DNA from: Todiramphus chloris collaris
Taxonomy: Eukaryota; Chordata; Aves; Coraciiformes; Alcedinidae
Length of the DNA stretch: 64,000 nucleotides
Assembly: GCA_025345505.1 (NCBI GenBank)
Contig: JANVCC010000073.1
Span: forward strand, 9,552,887 to 9,616,886
Reading direction: 5' to 3'
How positions within the stretch are numbered: the first letter of the stretch is position 1; every line of letters starts with the position of its first letter. The notes under the pieces are model-generated. The model was not told the DNA's origin, made no database searches, and saw nothing but the letters and a program-made list of their open reading frames with translations. Of this stretch, positions 25,954 through 36,333 are shown piece after piece. Both the position numbers and the translations under genes were made by a program.

Positions 25954-26116
25954 AAAGCTGACAATGTGGAGAATCGCCACAGAAGAACGGTGATTCCAGA
26001 GTATGCTGAAGGGTCTGACTTAATAAAATGCATCCACTCTTTTCTTAAAGATCTGTCTGCAAGACATAATTCATATTTTCCAAGTTACAGAAAAAATCTC
26101 ACCAGCCCTGGAAATG
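25954..26116 (+). CDS. Candidate coding exon, unrecognised
   Basis: A 163-nt segment open in one frame lies between a plausible acceptor (TTATCCCCTTCAG, ending 25953) and a near-consensus donor (AAATG then GTAAGAAA). It enters in phase 0 and leaves in phase 1. Its translation of 54 residues has balanced composition and includes NRHRRTVIPEYAEGSDLIKC and later PSYRKNLTSPGN. I do not recognise the family and see no partner exon. A frame of this length with chance splice signals is expected now and then in 64 kb, so coding status is uncertain. A genuine exon would mean the window lies within or beside a gene on the plus strand. Confidence 0.2.
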
Positions 26117-29100
26117 GTAAGAAAGCAAGATCTCTTCATGCAAAATGTGTTATTGAGACAGGGAACATGTATAAAAAATAGCCTATGGGTGAAGGGAAAT
26201 TCTTTGAGGAAAAATAGGGAGCCAAGCCTAAAATTACCTGTTGAAATGTCTAGACAGTAAAGAAATGTTTAGGTCCATAAAAGTTGAGTGCTCTGACATT
26301 CCTGGTAATACCTGCCTCCAGTGAGAATGAATTATAAAGGTCTGAGGCTTTTTCCATTTACCAGAAATAAAAATGAACTGAAGACTATCTAAAGAATTAT
26401 TATCTAAGGCCAGATTCATCCCCTTTTTAAAGTCTGTGAAAGGATTCTGCAAATAAGAAAACCGTAGAAACCCTGCGGGGAGTTCATTCTTGTCTATTTT
26501 ATCGCACTCTCCAACAGGAAGAATATTGGATCCCTGGAGAATCTAGGGTTCATTCAGTTATTGCTGAATTTTAGTATTTTCATCAGATTTTCATTAGGTA
26601 AGTGTAAATATGCATCGTACTGCATGATCTTTAATTTTTCTTCCAAACAGTAACGTCCTCTGCTGGTCCTCCAAAATTGATTTTTCTACCCTGAGAATGA
26701 GGATAGTATTAATTTTGCCTGTACACTGAAAGGAAAATCTTGAACCTATTCTGCCCAGTTCTTTCATTTTTGATTGGGTAGGTTGTTTGCTAGGCTAGTT
26801 CAAGGACATTGACAAGTTTTAATTATTTGGGCTCTTGATTAGACCTTTGTTGAGTCTGACTAGATAGCTATATAAGTACCTCTAGCACACACAATGGCTG
26901 ACTAAACTTTTTAAAATGTGGAGCTCTTACTTCCACCCTTAAGCAAAACGACTCTCTCAGACTGCTGAACATCCAACAGCTCCAAATAGAATAATGGATG
27001 ATCAAAGTTTAGGGACTCTTGAAGAAATCTGATTGTTTCATTCATTTGCTCAAGTGGGCATTTGCTGAAGGCTGATTCCTGCATGAACATGACCTTGACA
27101 GTTTTTAATGTGTTGAGCCCATGGGAAACTTTAACCCTTAAAAATTTGAATCTTGACCTCTCTAATCAGTCAAAACTCACATTGACATCAGCAATAAATG
27201 ATCACAAAGTAAAGTAAGCAGACTGAAGCTTAAAGAGAACTCTCCGGACAAATGTGTACACAAAAATGCTCCACTATTTTACAACTGATGTGCAAATCGG
27301 TCCTATTTAAATCTGTGCTTTTTTCAAGTGTTAAATGGTTTCATCCTAAGTGTTAGACAGCTTTTTGCATTAAACAGGTTAACTGTTTTGATGGAAAGCT
27401 TGTTAGAAACAAAGTTCTCTTTGTAAAGGAACCACTGTGTGACTGTAGAAACTAGCTTGGAGCCATGTAGAAAAACAAAAGCAAATGTGAACAGTGATTA
27501 AAATAACATCAACGAGTAGGTTCTTATATATACCTGTCCCCAGCCTATTGCTTTCATTCTTGTAAGAATGGAAGAAATCTGAAGCAGACAAGTATTAGTG
27601 CTTGCAAAAGCCTTTTGTTCCAATAGAGGATGTATTTTGTGCATGCATGAGTTAATCTATTCTCTAATACTAGAGTTGTGCCTTAAAAAAAAAAAAAAGT
27701 CTAATGCATGTTTAGTCAATGCATTGCACTGATTGCATTGGGGTTTGGGTCAGCACCATAACAATTTTTATTTTAACTGCTGTACACACATCAGTTAAAC
27801 AACTTAAATTGTATGCTGGAAAACTGACCAGAATGTTCAGCTATAAGAGCAACAAAAGATATTGATGAAATTATATTAAATATATATATTTTTGTCCTGT
27901 GAAAACAACATAATCTATGTAGTATTAAATTATTTTATCAAATTATAGTTGCTTTAGGAAAGAATATGTTGTTATTTATGTTACAGTATATTTTTAAGAC
28001 AGTTTCAATAAACTCAAAACATTTTGTTACAACAGAAATGTAAAACCTAAGGAAAATGAGTCCTTTCTTAAAGTAAGTATCTTGAAAACAGTGGAAAAAG
28101 AAAATACTGTTGTTAAAAATTTTAATTGCTCAGAAAATTTTTATTAATTTGTTGATAACAATATAAAAAGGGTACATTTAAAAAAATCTACATATGTTGT
28201 GGTTTAACTTAGCTAGAGTTTGTTGGTTTCTGTTTTTACTTGTTTGACTAGTGCCTTCTTAGGAAAGAAAAGTTGTAGCTTCCCCTATGTTGCAAAAGTC
28301 ATAAGGACTTTGTGGAGGTGTCTCGAATGTTTAAGTTAATGAGAAATAACCTCCATTCTGATGTTGTATATCAGGTAGAGTTGTGAGTCAGTTTAGCAAA
28401 TAGCACAGGCGGAACTCTCAGAGCTGAGTATGAAATTTTGCATGAACGAAATGTCCTCATTAGCATTTGGACCATCTAGCATACAGATGCTAATCCTAAA
28501 ATATCTTTTACAGTGTTTGCCCCATTTTTGAGTTCTGTTAAACAGTAAAACCAATGAATGCATTGTGTTTACACAGTGGACACTTTTAGATTCAGTATAT
28601 CCAATTAACAAAAAGAATGCAGTTGGGAAAACATTAAAAAAAAAAAAAAAAAGCTTGTTACATTATGTTATTTCATGTCATGTTACCATCTGTAATATAA
28701 CAGCATTCCATGCAAAGAAACCATTCTCAAATCACATTTAGTAGCTTGGCTTATCCATGTCCCTATGCTGAGAACGCCAAGAAATAGAGAAAAGCTATGT
28801 CTCTGATGAAACTGCCTTATGCCTAATTAACTGTGGATAACAAATGAGTTTCTAATATTGACAGTTCTACACAAAATTGAGGACAATTGGCAAGAATGTT
28901 CAGATTATCTCAGCAGCAAAAAAATGTGTGGAAAAATATGGTCACTTAGCAAGCTAGTAGCCAAACTGTAAGGTGGTGTGAAAATTGACATTTTGAAATA
29001 CACCCTGGGGAAAAAAAAAGGAAGACGACAACTAAGTGTGTAACAAATATATGATCATTGCAGAAGATGCTCCTTGGAAAGCATATGTCTATTTTGCCTG

Positions 29101-29451
29101 AAAGTCTTTAATACTGTTGTTTCTAAGGGTTGAATTTTAGGCAGTAGGATGAAGCAAAGTAGGAGAGATTTTCAGTCAGCTCTAATTAATGCAGTTCTAA
29201 TATGCCTTGTCTCTAACAGCAACAATCTGCATCATCTATCAACCAAGGAAAAAAATTTCTTTTTTCTACAATTGTCACTTAAGAGAGCAGATAGAGACCA
29301 AACAATGCTCTGTTTGAGAAAGAAGACATACATATCAATTCAGGAGTGTACCCTTAGTGGTTTGTACTAGAATATTTGCCATGCTGCTTGTTTTATATAG
29401 AAGTAACTAATTGACAGTTACTTGCAAGGGTTTGAGAAATATGTTCTTAAT

Positions 29452-29535
29452 GAAGCTCTGTGTGAGGTCTTGCCAGTGCTGATTTGTAGTGTACACTTGG
29501 GTGGGAGACTCATTGCTTATCACAGGATGTAGCAC
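29452..29535 (+). repeat. 5S rRNA-like remnant, probably a 5S-derived SINE or 5S pseudogene
   Basis: The segment follows the order of the 3' half of vertebrate 5S rRNA. It has GAAGCT, GGTC, GCC, then ACTTGG-GTGGGAGAC (29495-29509) and a closing GGATGTAGCAC, matching the internal control C-box block ACTTGGATGGGAGAC closely. The 5' half of 5S is not convincing. The gene would not be functional, because the A-box region is diverged. 5S-derived heads are known in the SINE3 and AmnSINE1 families of amniotes, so an ancient SINE is the likeliest source; a lone 5S pseudogene is the alternative. I could not trace the tRNA-like or central domain downstream. Confidence 0.5.
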
Positions 29536-30803
29536 TAATGGAATAAACATGTGGCTATATTCTTAGTAAAAATTTAGGGTCTGCAGCCTGACTGTGAATG
29601 ACAGTGTTATGATTTTGTAGCCATACTCAGATATGTGACTATATTGAGACCCCTTTGGCTGGAGAGACAAGCATCCCTACCTAACAGCACATCAATTCTA
29701 TTCTCTTTACATAAGGACTGGGAAGTAACAGAGAGCCTGGAATGTTAAACAGGGAGTCTCTCCATCTGCAGAGACTCTTTCTTGTCCTTCTGAAGCTTTC
29801 CTGAATAAATTGTTATTTTTTGTCTGCACTGAAGACCCAAGACAAAATTTTCCTAGTGCTGAAAAAAAGATCTTGTGACTGTGGAGATACTATCCCATGG
29901 TCTTCCTTGGATCATGACAGATGCCACCATGTCAGATGTTTACAACTAGGATGGGACAAACAAATTAAATACAATTAGGTAGTCAATCACACACCTTTAC
30001 ATTGAAGTTTCTGGAATAGACATAAAATGGGCCAAAAGAAGGACAGAAGGTCAAGTCAGAGGTAAAAATATTTTATGATGTGTCCTTTTCCTGACATGCA
30101 CATTAATCATGTAATTGCTGCAAAAAAAGAGATGCTGTGATGTTTATTGTCCAAGGGGTTAAAATTTCCTTCTGATTTGCTTTTTTCCAGCCTTATTTTT
30201 TTCATCTAGAATGCAGTAATTTTCAAACTGTTAGTTCCTTTCTGTGGTATTTTTATGCAACTAGAACACTGTATTGTTCTTTGTTCTGACAGGTCATCTT
30301 TTGAGCACTAAATTGTTCTCTTTCAGCTGTTCTCTCACGTGATCTCATGTAATGACTAATTTAGCTACAGAGCACTTAGAATGTTTCTCACCTTGAAACT
30401 GGTAGTTAAAAGAAAACTTTTATTTGATTTTCCCCCTATTGATCATCCTGCAGTATATTTCTGTTTTGTAGCATATGTTATTCCACTACGAATATTTTGA
30501 CAGGATGCAAATATTTTCTGCTTGAATTAAGCAGGTTGCAAATGAAAATCAGTATACATTTCATTCATTCATTTATTTTCACAAAGTAGTTTTCTCCTTC
30601 CTGCATAATTTTGTACAGTCAGTGAGTAAGATAATAATCCATGTCAGGCAGTTTATTGGATTGTGGTGTTTGTGTATCAAAGATACTGTTTCAACTCAAA
30701 ATTCTGTAATGGTGGAAGTTCTGTTACAGTATTTCCATTTTACGTTATCATTTCTATGCATAACTACATTTCATGTTCTTTTTTGTTGTTGTTGTAGAGA
30801 CTC
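29536..30803. other. Unique DNA, no gene seen
   Basis: No repeat family or motif was recognised. The sequence ends in a short TTG-rich tract immediately before the LTR at 30804. Confidence 0.55.
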
Positions 30804-31070
30804 TGTCCTGGTTTTGACTGGGGCAGTTAATTTTTCCATACTTGTTAGTATGGAGCTATATTTTGGAGTTGTGCTGCAAACAGTGCTGATAGCACTGGGA
30901 TGTTCCTGTTACTGCTGGGCAGGGCTCACACAGACTGGGGGCCTTTTCTGCCCCCCACCCCAGCAGCCAGCAGGCTGGGGGTCACAAGCAGTTGGAAGGG
31001 GACCCGGCTGGGACAGATGACCCCAGCTGACCAAAGAGATATTCCATATCTTGTGACATCATGCTCAGAA

Positions 31071-31076
31071 TATAAA
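31071..31076 (+). promoter_or_regulatory. TATA box of the 30804 LTR
   Basis: TATAAA in CAGAATATAAAGCTAAGG, positioned between U3 and R as in related LTRs. Confidence 0.75.
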
Positions 31077-31255
31077 GCTAAGGGGAAAGGAATGTTGGGG
31101 GATGTTTAGAGTGATGATGTTTGTCTTCTCAAGTAACTGTTACATGTGATGGAGCCCTGCTGTCTTGGGGATTGCTGAATACCTGCCTGCCAATGGGAAG
31201 CACTGAATGAATTCCTTGTTTTGCTTTGCTTGTGTGAGCAGTTTTTGTTTTACCT

Positions 31256-31261
31256 ATTAAA
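31256..31261 (+). terminator. Polyadenylation signal ATTAAA of the 30804 LTR
   Basis: ATTAAA within CCTATTAAACTGTC, the conserved R-region signal of this LTR family, about 180 nt after the TATA box. It could end transcripts that run through this site on the plus strand. Confidence 0.65.
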
Positions 31262-31387
31262 CTGTCTTTATATCAACTTATGAGTGTTCTCACTTTCACA
31301 CTTCTGATTCTCTCCCCCATCCCACTGCAGGGGAGTGAGCAAGTGGCTGAGGGGGGCTTAGTTTTCAACTGAAGTTAAACCATGACA

Positions 31388-33384
31388 GAGCCTCATACAC
31401 TTCCAAATACTAATGCTTTGTCATATTTTTTTATATATTTTTTAATGTAGTTAATTCTGGTATTATGAGGCATCTAGTCTTACAGTGTACAAATTTTTGC
31501 AGGGATGTTTATCACAGTAATTAGTCAAGAAATATTAAAGCCTCAAGGTATTAAAGACCTTGTAACAGTGCAGGGGGGTCACTGCCAAATAAAGAATTTG
31601 GAAGAAAATATAGAAAGAGAAGTGGGCAGACTTGATAGCATGTGAAGTAGGCACTCCAGAGGGAGAGAGAGATACTATGTCATTACGAAGGTAGCATATC
31701 TAGGAGATCAAGTCTATGAAACAGCTCTTATATTATCAAAACCCATGCTTATCATCAACAATGGAAAATGGGAAATTGCTGAAAAAAGGTCATTGTAGTT
31801 CATTAGAAAAATGCTGTACCAAAGTCTGGGCATTCCAGTCTTTTTAGTACCTTTAGTAACATAATTTTTCCAAAGTTCTAAAAATATGTATTATTGGTTA
31901 TAATCATTAATGCATTAACAGGGAACTCCTGAATGCAAAAGATGGAAATGAGGATCAAGAAAATCTGTTTCTGAAACTTTTTTCATGAATGTTAACCTAC
32001 TTTTGTGATGTAAGTCCATCAGGCTTTGTACACTATCAGGGCTGGAGGAATGAACACTTAGTCTTTCTTGCACAAACTCTGTACAAGAGATTTTAAATGA
32101 AGTGGATTCTGTCATAAAAGCAAAGAAGAGTTTGGGGAACAGAAAAGGATTATACCACTTCTGCACCATTGCTGAGACAGCTCTAAAAGAATCTCCTATC
32201 CCATCTATAAGCATGCTCCAGGATGTGATAAATTATGGATTTTATGACTGGAATTCTTATGCAGTAGTTGCCATGAAGTTATCACTGTGATGGCAAATCT
32301 GTGACTACAGTTCCTTTGTGTGTCCATGTTCACAGAGCGAACAAATCCTTAAGTAAGGGCTGTAACAGGAAGGGCTACAAAATCAGTTTTTGGCTAAAAG
32401 ATGGAGTTTCTGTGGTAGAGTGGAGCATTAGGGATGGTATTTCCCTTTTACTTCTTTCTGGCAAGTCAAAGCATGAGCATGGTTAGCTGAGACAAACTGG
32501 GAGGCATAGCATCTGGGCCAAAGAAAATAACAGAATACTGACTTTGCTAAATAAACCATAGGAGGGCTGGAATAAGGAGCCACACTTCAGGTGACTAATG
32601 TGTTTTTAATATGAATCTGACAGGACTGACTGTTCTGTCCTCTTGCTGTTTTGGTCTTTTTAAAAATTAACAACTGTGGATAGGAATAGATGAAAGACTA
32701 GCAAGCAGTTTCCTAGTTTCCAATGGGAAGATTCATGAGTACCTTTTTACTTCTCTGGAGATGAGGAAATGTTGCTGATTCCCTTTAGATATAAATATCT
32801 TTAAGTTGCATTTGTGGACCAAATGTTGTATTTGTCCACCAAATGTATGTGTCTAAATTTTGTGGAAAACAAACAAACAAAACAAGGCTGTAAGAATCAG
32901 CATCTGTTTTTTTTTATCACCTAATGATAGGTGATCTAACAAACATGGAATAGAGAGGTGTAGAGGAGCTCATGGAGAGCTAAAAAGACTGTGAAAACAA
33001 GAGGTTCTGGAGATTTGGTGTAATATGAAGACCATGCTTTTTGCTTTCTGTTCTTTACAACTACTAGTACAGTGGCAAAGACCTTGTAAATATTTTGGTT
33101 GTGGTAATAGTGCTAGTGAACTAAGAGCCTTTTCAAATCAGGAATGATGTCTCTTCACTGTCTCTCAGGAAATGATCTGAAAGAAGAGAGAGCAGCTGTG
33201 GAGCCACACAGCCTCTTAGATGTGACACAAGAATGTATCTGATGTAATCTGATGGACATACTAGTGCAGTTCTCCTGTAGTTTGTTTTGTTTTGGTTTTT
33301 TTTTTTTTGCCAGATACTTTTAAGTTTTGTAGATTAAAAGAACTCAAATGGTTTCTGAGGATCCTGGAAGTCTTTCATTATGTC
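31388..33384. other. Unique DNA, no gene seen
   Basis: It contains a diverged 20-bp tandem duplication (32808-32847) and a T run at about 33297-33309. Open frames around 31915-32486 are unrecognised. Confidence 0.55.
32808..32847. repeat. 20-bp tandem duplication, diverged
   Basis: Units GCATTTGTGGACCAAATGTT and GTATTTGTCCACCAAATGTA lie head to tail and differ at four positions. This is an older small duplication with no coding meaning. Confidence 0.75.
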
Positions 33385-34001
33385 TTCTTAAGGCCAATGG
33401 CATCCTGGCCTGTATCAGAAACGGTGTGACCAGTAGGAGTAGGGAGGTGAACGTACCCCTATACTCGGCACTTGTGAGACCGCACCTTGAGTACTGTGTC
33501 CAGTTTTGGTCACCACAGTACAAGAGGGACATTGAGGTGCTGGAGCGAGTGCAGAGGAGGGCAACAAAGCTGGTGAAGGGCTGGAAAGCATGCCCTATGA
33601 AGAGTGTCTGAGGGAACTGGGTTTGTTTAGTCTGGAGAAGAGGAGGCTGAGAGGAGACCTTATCGCCCTCTACAACTACCTAAAAGGAGATTGTAGAGAG
33701 GCTGGTGTTGGTCTCTTCTCTCAAATTAGTAATGATAGGACGAGGGGGAATGGACTAAAGTTGCGTCAGGGGAAGTTTAGATTAGATATTAGGAGGAAGT
33801 TCTTCACTGAGAGGGTAGTTAGGCACTGGAACAGGCTGCCCAGGGAGGTGGTGGAGTCACCATCCCTGGAGGTGTTTAAAGAACGATTAGATGTGGAGCT
33901 TGAGGATATGGTGTAGTGGTTGAGAAATGCTACGACAAAGGTTGGACTTGATGACCCTGGAGGTCCTTTCCAACCATAATGATTCTATGATTCTATGATT
34001 C
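33385..34001 (+). mobile_element. CR1 LINE, 5'-truncated 3' part
   Basis: This CR1 copy carries the end of the reverse-transcriptase frame and the 3' UTR. The first frame covers [23 protein letters not shown] and [14 protein letters not shown]. After a shift near 33585-33590 the frame continues from [13 protein letters not shown] through [17 protein letters not shown] to [13 protein letters not shown] and a TAG stop at 33914-33916. The 3' end is 'GATTCTATGATTCTATGATTC', with more than two terminal octamers. Its coding sequence and tail differ from the other copies here (for example GGACTTGATGACCCTGGAGGTC), so it belongs to another CR1 subfamily. Confidence 0.96.
33390..33916 (+). pseudogene. 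CR1 ORF2 C-terminal remnant with one frameshift
   Basis: This is the C-terminal portion of the CR1 ORF2 protein (endonuclease and reverse transcriptase), downstream of the catalytic domain. It has the conserved [11 protein letters not shown] and [11 protein letters not shown] blocks. One frameshift near 33585-33590 separates two readable parts. No start, endonuclease or catalytic motifs are present because the insertion is 5'-truncated, so it cannot make a working enzyme. Confidence 0.9.
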
Positions 34002-35190
34002 TTGGATAGCAGTAATCACTAGTATGGATAATAGGTTTTTATATGCAGAGAATCTCCATCCTGAGAAAACTATTTGATTTCCTCTATGTCCTTTAAAGGC
34101 TGAGGGGAGAAAATTATCTTAATCTTTGCTCTTTTGTACATTATTTCAGGGTTTCCCTTTCAAAATTCCCTTCTTTTTATGCATTTGTCTCCCCATAGAT
34201 GACATTATTCTTTTGCATTGTTTTATGAATATAGTTTAAAATAACATGTAATTTGATAGAGTTCCTAACATTTCTATCTATAATAACACACAAGACTGAG
34301 TTTCTTTGGAGGACATAGGCAACAATGTTTGTTTTCTCTTTGCATATAAAGGCTTTATTGACAGAATTTGGTTGTTTTTAATCAAATCCTTGTATTCAGC
34401 AGCTTGCTTTCTAAGTCTGTGCAACAATGAAGTGTGAACTGAAAGAATTCCTTAACTGAATGAAGTACAAAAGTAATGACTTTTAAAACCCAGTGTACAA
34501 ATTGCAGAGTATGATTCAATATGAACTAAAAAGTAAACATGCTTGCCCTTTGAGCTATCATCTTAGACTTTTTAGTCAACTGAACTGGTAGAGACCAGAA
34601 CTGTATATATGCCATTACTTAAATCTGACATAAATTTAGACCTGTCTTTACAATTGCCACCGGTACGTGATCTCCCTGACTCCATTGTGCTGACTCTAGC
34701 ACTTGTGCAGCCACTTCGTGAGCTGCATCAGCCCTGTCAAAGGATGGAAATGGGATATTTGTTTGGATGTCTGGATGGCTGCCTCTCTTCAGCAGCATTC
34801 TGGTCTAATGCCAGATGTAGTGGATATGTAACCATGGCCTCATGCTCTGCAAGGATCTGTAAGTCAATTACCAAATGAGCTATTTCACAGTTCATTTTAC
34901 TGTGTTCATTTGCAAATCTTTAGCGGAGTGGAATTTCCTGTCTTAAACAGGTTTCCATGCAGCTGTACTCCTGAATGTATATCTGTAGTAAGTAAACTGA
35001 AACACCAAAACCAGCTATATTGACCATGGTGAGGCTGTAAAAACAGTTATTCACTGTTTAAAGGTTATTCTTTTTCAGGTATTTGCAAATGTTGCTTAAC
35101 TTTATTTGGTGGGTGAGGTGAAACCTTGTTTTGCCTGCTCAGCTGTTAAACTCCAGTTCTTCTGTTTGTCCTGCAAAGTTAGTTAAATTA
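34002..35190. other. Unique DNA, no gene established
   Basis: An 89-codon plus frame at 34609-34878 lies in a locally more GC-rich patch. Its product is unrecognised, with several cysteines and no domain pattern. It could be decayed repeat sequence. Nothing else was seen. Confidence 0.5.
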
Positions 35191-35290
35191 TTCATAGCTT
35201 CATAGATCTGAAGATCAGCAGGGACTGTCATAATATTGTAGTCTGACCTTTTGCACAACACAGACCGGATTTCCCCCTGTAATTCCAATA
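35191..35290 (-). mobile_element. Ancient CR1/L3-like LINE 3' tail
   Basis: Read on the plus strand it starts TTCATAGCTTCATAGATCTG, then has AGCAGGGACTGTCATAAT, then AGTCTGACCTTTTGCACAAC and ACAG. This matches the reverse complement of the tail of old amniote CR1/L3-type elements, which use a TTCATAGATT-like repeat and an AGTCTGACCTCCTG-like block, not the avian octamer. It is much more diverged than the other CR1 copies here. Only about 100 bp can be followed. Confidence 0.6.
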
Positions 35291-36032
35291 TTGTCCCTAT
35301 AACTAATGCAGTGTGGTCAGCTATTCTGACTTAGTTCACATATGTATTTTCCATATTTGAAGGGCATGTCTAAAGTCAAACTGTGTTGGATAAATTATTT
35401 TTCTGCCTTATCTGTGTGCTGGGACTACATTTCTGGAACTTTTTTTGTTTCTGTTTTATTTTCATTTGTTCTTATTATCATACATTTTGTCCTTAAATAG
35501 TAAGGCTAGGTGCACATGATTTTATTTTTCTTGTTTCCAACAATTTTGAAGATTGGTGGCTAAACTAGAGAATTTTAGGTCTGACCTTACTTAGTCTCTC
35601 AGAAACGTAGATTTGCTATAATATTTCTTAGTGCATAGCCTGGTAAAAACTATGTTCATGTTAAATCTTCTCTCTGACTTTGAGCATCAATTTGAGATCA
35701 CAGAAATCTACTCTGAGACTGACTCAAAGGGAGAAATTACAGTTTCAGTTATTGGCTCAAAAGTCAATAACTTCCCTGTACTTTTATTTCCTCAGTGGTT
35801 AGAAACAAACATGAACTTTGGTTAGTCTAGTTGTATCTGTGTGTCTTGGTTTGCAAGGGCTATACTAAATTGACACTGCTTTTATCAGTTATTTAAATCA
35901 TAAATGCTTATCTATCTGTTGCATGAAAGGGTAAAGTAATTTGGCAGAAAATTAAACCCCCTTGCGTTCCAGATGGTCCTCAGATATCAGAGGGGCTTGG
36001 GGTGGCTAGGCTTAGATTCTGAATGATGTCCA

Positions 36033-36219
36033 ATTTGGCACTACTAGTCCGGTCACGTTCAGTCTGGCTGAAGTACCATGGCTCGGATTCACTAATAGGG
36101 CACTGTTGATTTGGCGCTATTAGTCCGGTTGTGTTCAGTGTATCTGAACTACCATGGCTCGGATCCCAGTCCGGTCGCGTTCAGCATCTGAACTAACATG
36201 GCTCCAGATTCACTAATAG
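36033..36219 (-). repeat. Three-unit direct repeat inside the LTR
   Basis: Three head-to-tail copies share AGTCCGGT, CGTTCAG or its variants, and CATGGCTC, and two also share GATTCACTAATAG. Approximate units are 36033-36108, 36109-36165 and 36166-36219 (about 76, 57 and 54 bp). They carry most of the CpG sites of the area. Such arrays in U5 or U3 often vary in copy number between LTR insertions. Confidence 0.88.
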
Positions 36220-36327
36220 ACCCCTGCACCCCCCTGCCCAGTCACACTCCATGCTACCACGTGGCCAGTAAAGATCTGATGGTGCCCAGTGAGAGAACCA
36301 CTGTGACTATCTGCATGAAAGGTGCAG

Positions 36328-36333
36328 TTTATT
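36328..36333 (-). terminator. Polyadenylation signal AATAAA of the 35842 LTR
   Basis: AATAAA on the minus strand in CTCTCAATAAACTGCACC, downstream (minus direction) of the TATA-like AT tract at 36392-36406. The spacing fits a short R region. Confidence 0.6.

Larger units (their letters stand above)
18221..29451. other. Unique AT-rich DNA, no gene established
   Basis: This is the longest stretch without a clear mobile element. Items listed separately are a G/T-rich tract (22745-22880), a perfect palindrome (24322-24342) and one exon-like open segment (25954-26116). The 121-codon plus-strand frame at 19594-19959 contains hydrophobic stretches but no recognisable family, and I do not call it a gene. 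Confidence 0.5.
30804..31387 (+). mobile_element. Solo LTR of an endogenous retrovirus (ERVL-like), well preserved
   Basis: It has intact ends, TGTCCTGGTTTTGACTGG at the start and TTAAACCATGACA at the end. Inside are the GATATTCCATATC block, a TATAAA box (31071-31076), an ATTAAA polyadenylation signal (31256-31261) followed by CTGTCTTTATATCAAC, and the U5 stretch CTCTCCCCCATCCCACTGCAGG. At 584 bp it keeps the full U3-R-U5 order. No internal retroviral gene flanks it, so it is a solo LTR. A clean 5-bp duplication is not visible (GACTC against GAGCC); GAGACTC and GAGCCTC flank it with one mismatch. The plus frames at 30622-31109 run through the U3 and are not genes. Confidence 0.93.

Noticed and set aside
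28203..28240. TGTTGTGGTTTAAC, resembling the reverse complement of an LTR 3' end
   Set aside because: Similarity covers little more than a dozen bases and does not continue downstream.
29452..29535. Functional 5S rRNA gene
   Set aside because: Only the 3' half is recognisable, the A-box region is diverged, and no T-run terminator follows at the right place.
30622..31109. 132- and 69-codon frames with a Cys/Trp-rich hydrophobic translation
   Set aside because: They run across the U3 of the 30804 LTR and have no similarity to a protein family.
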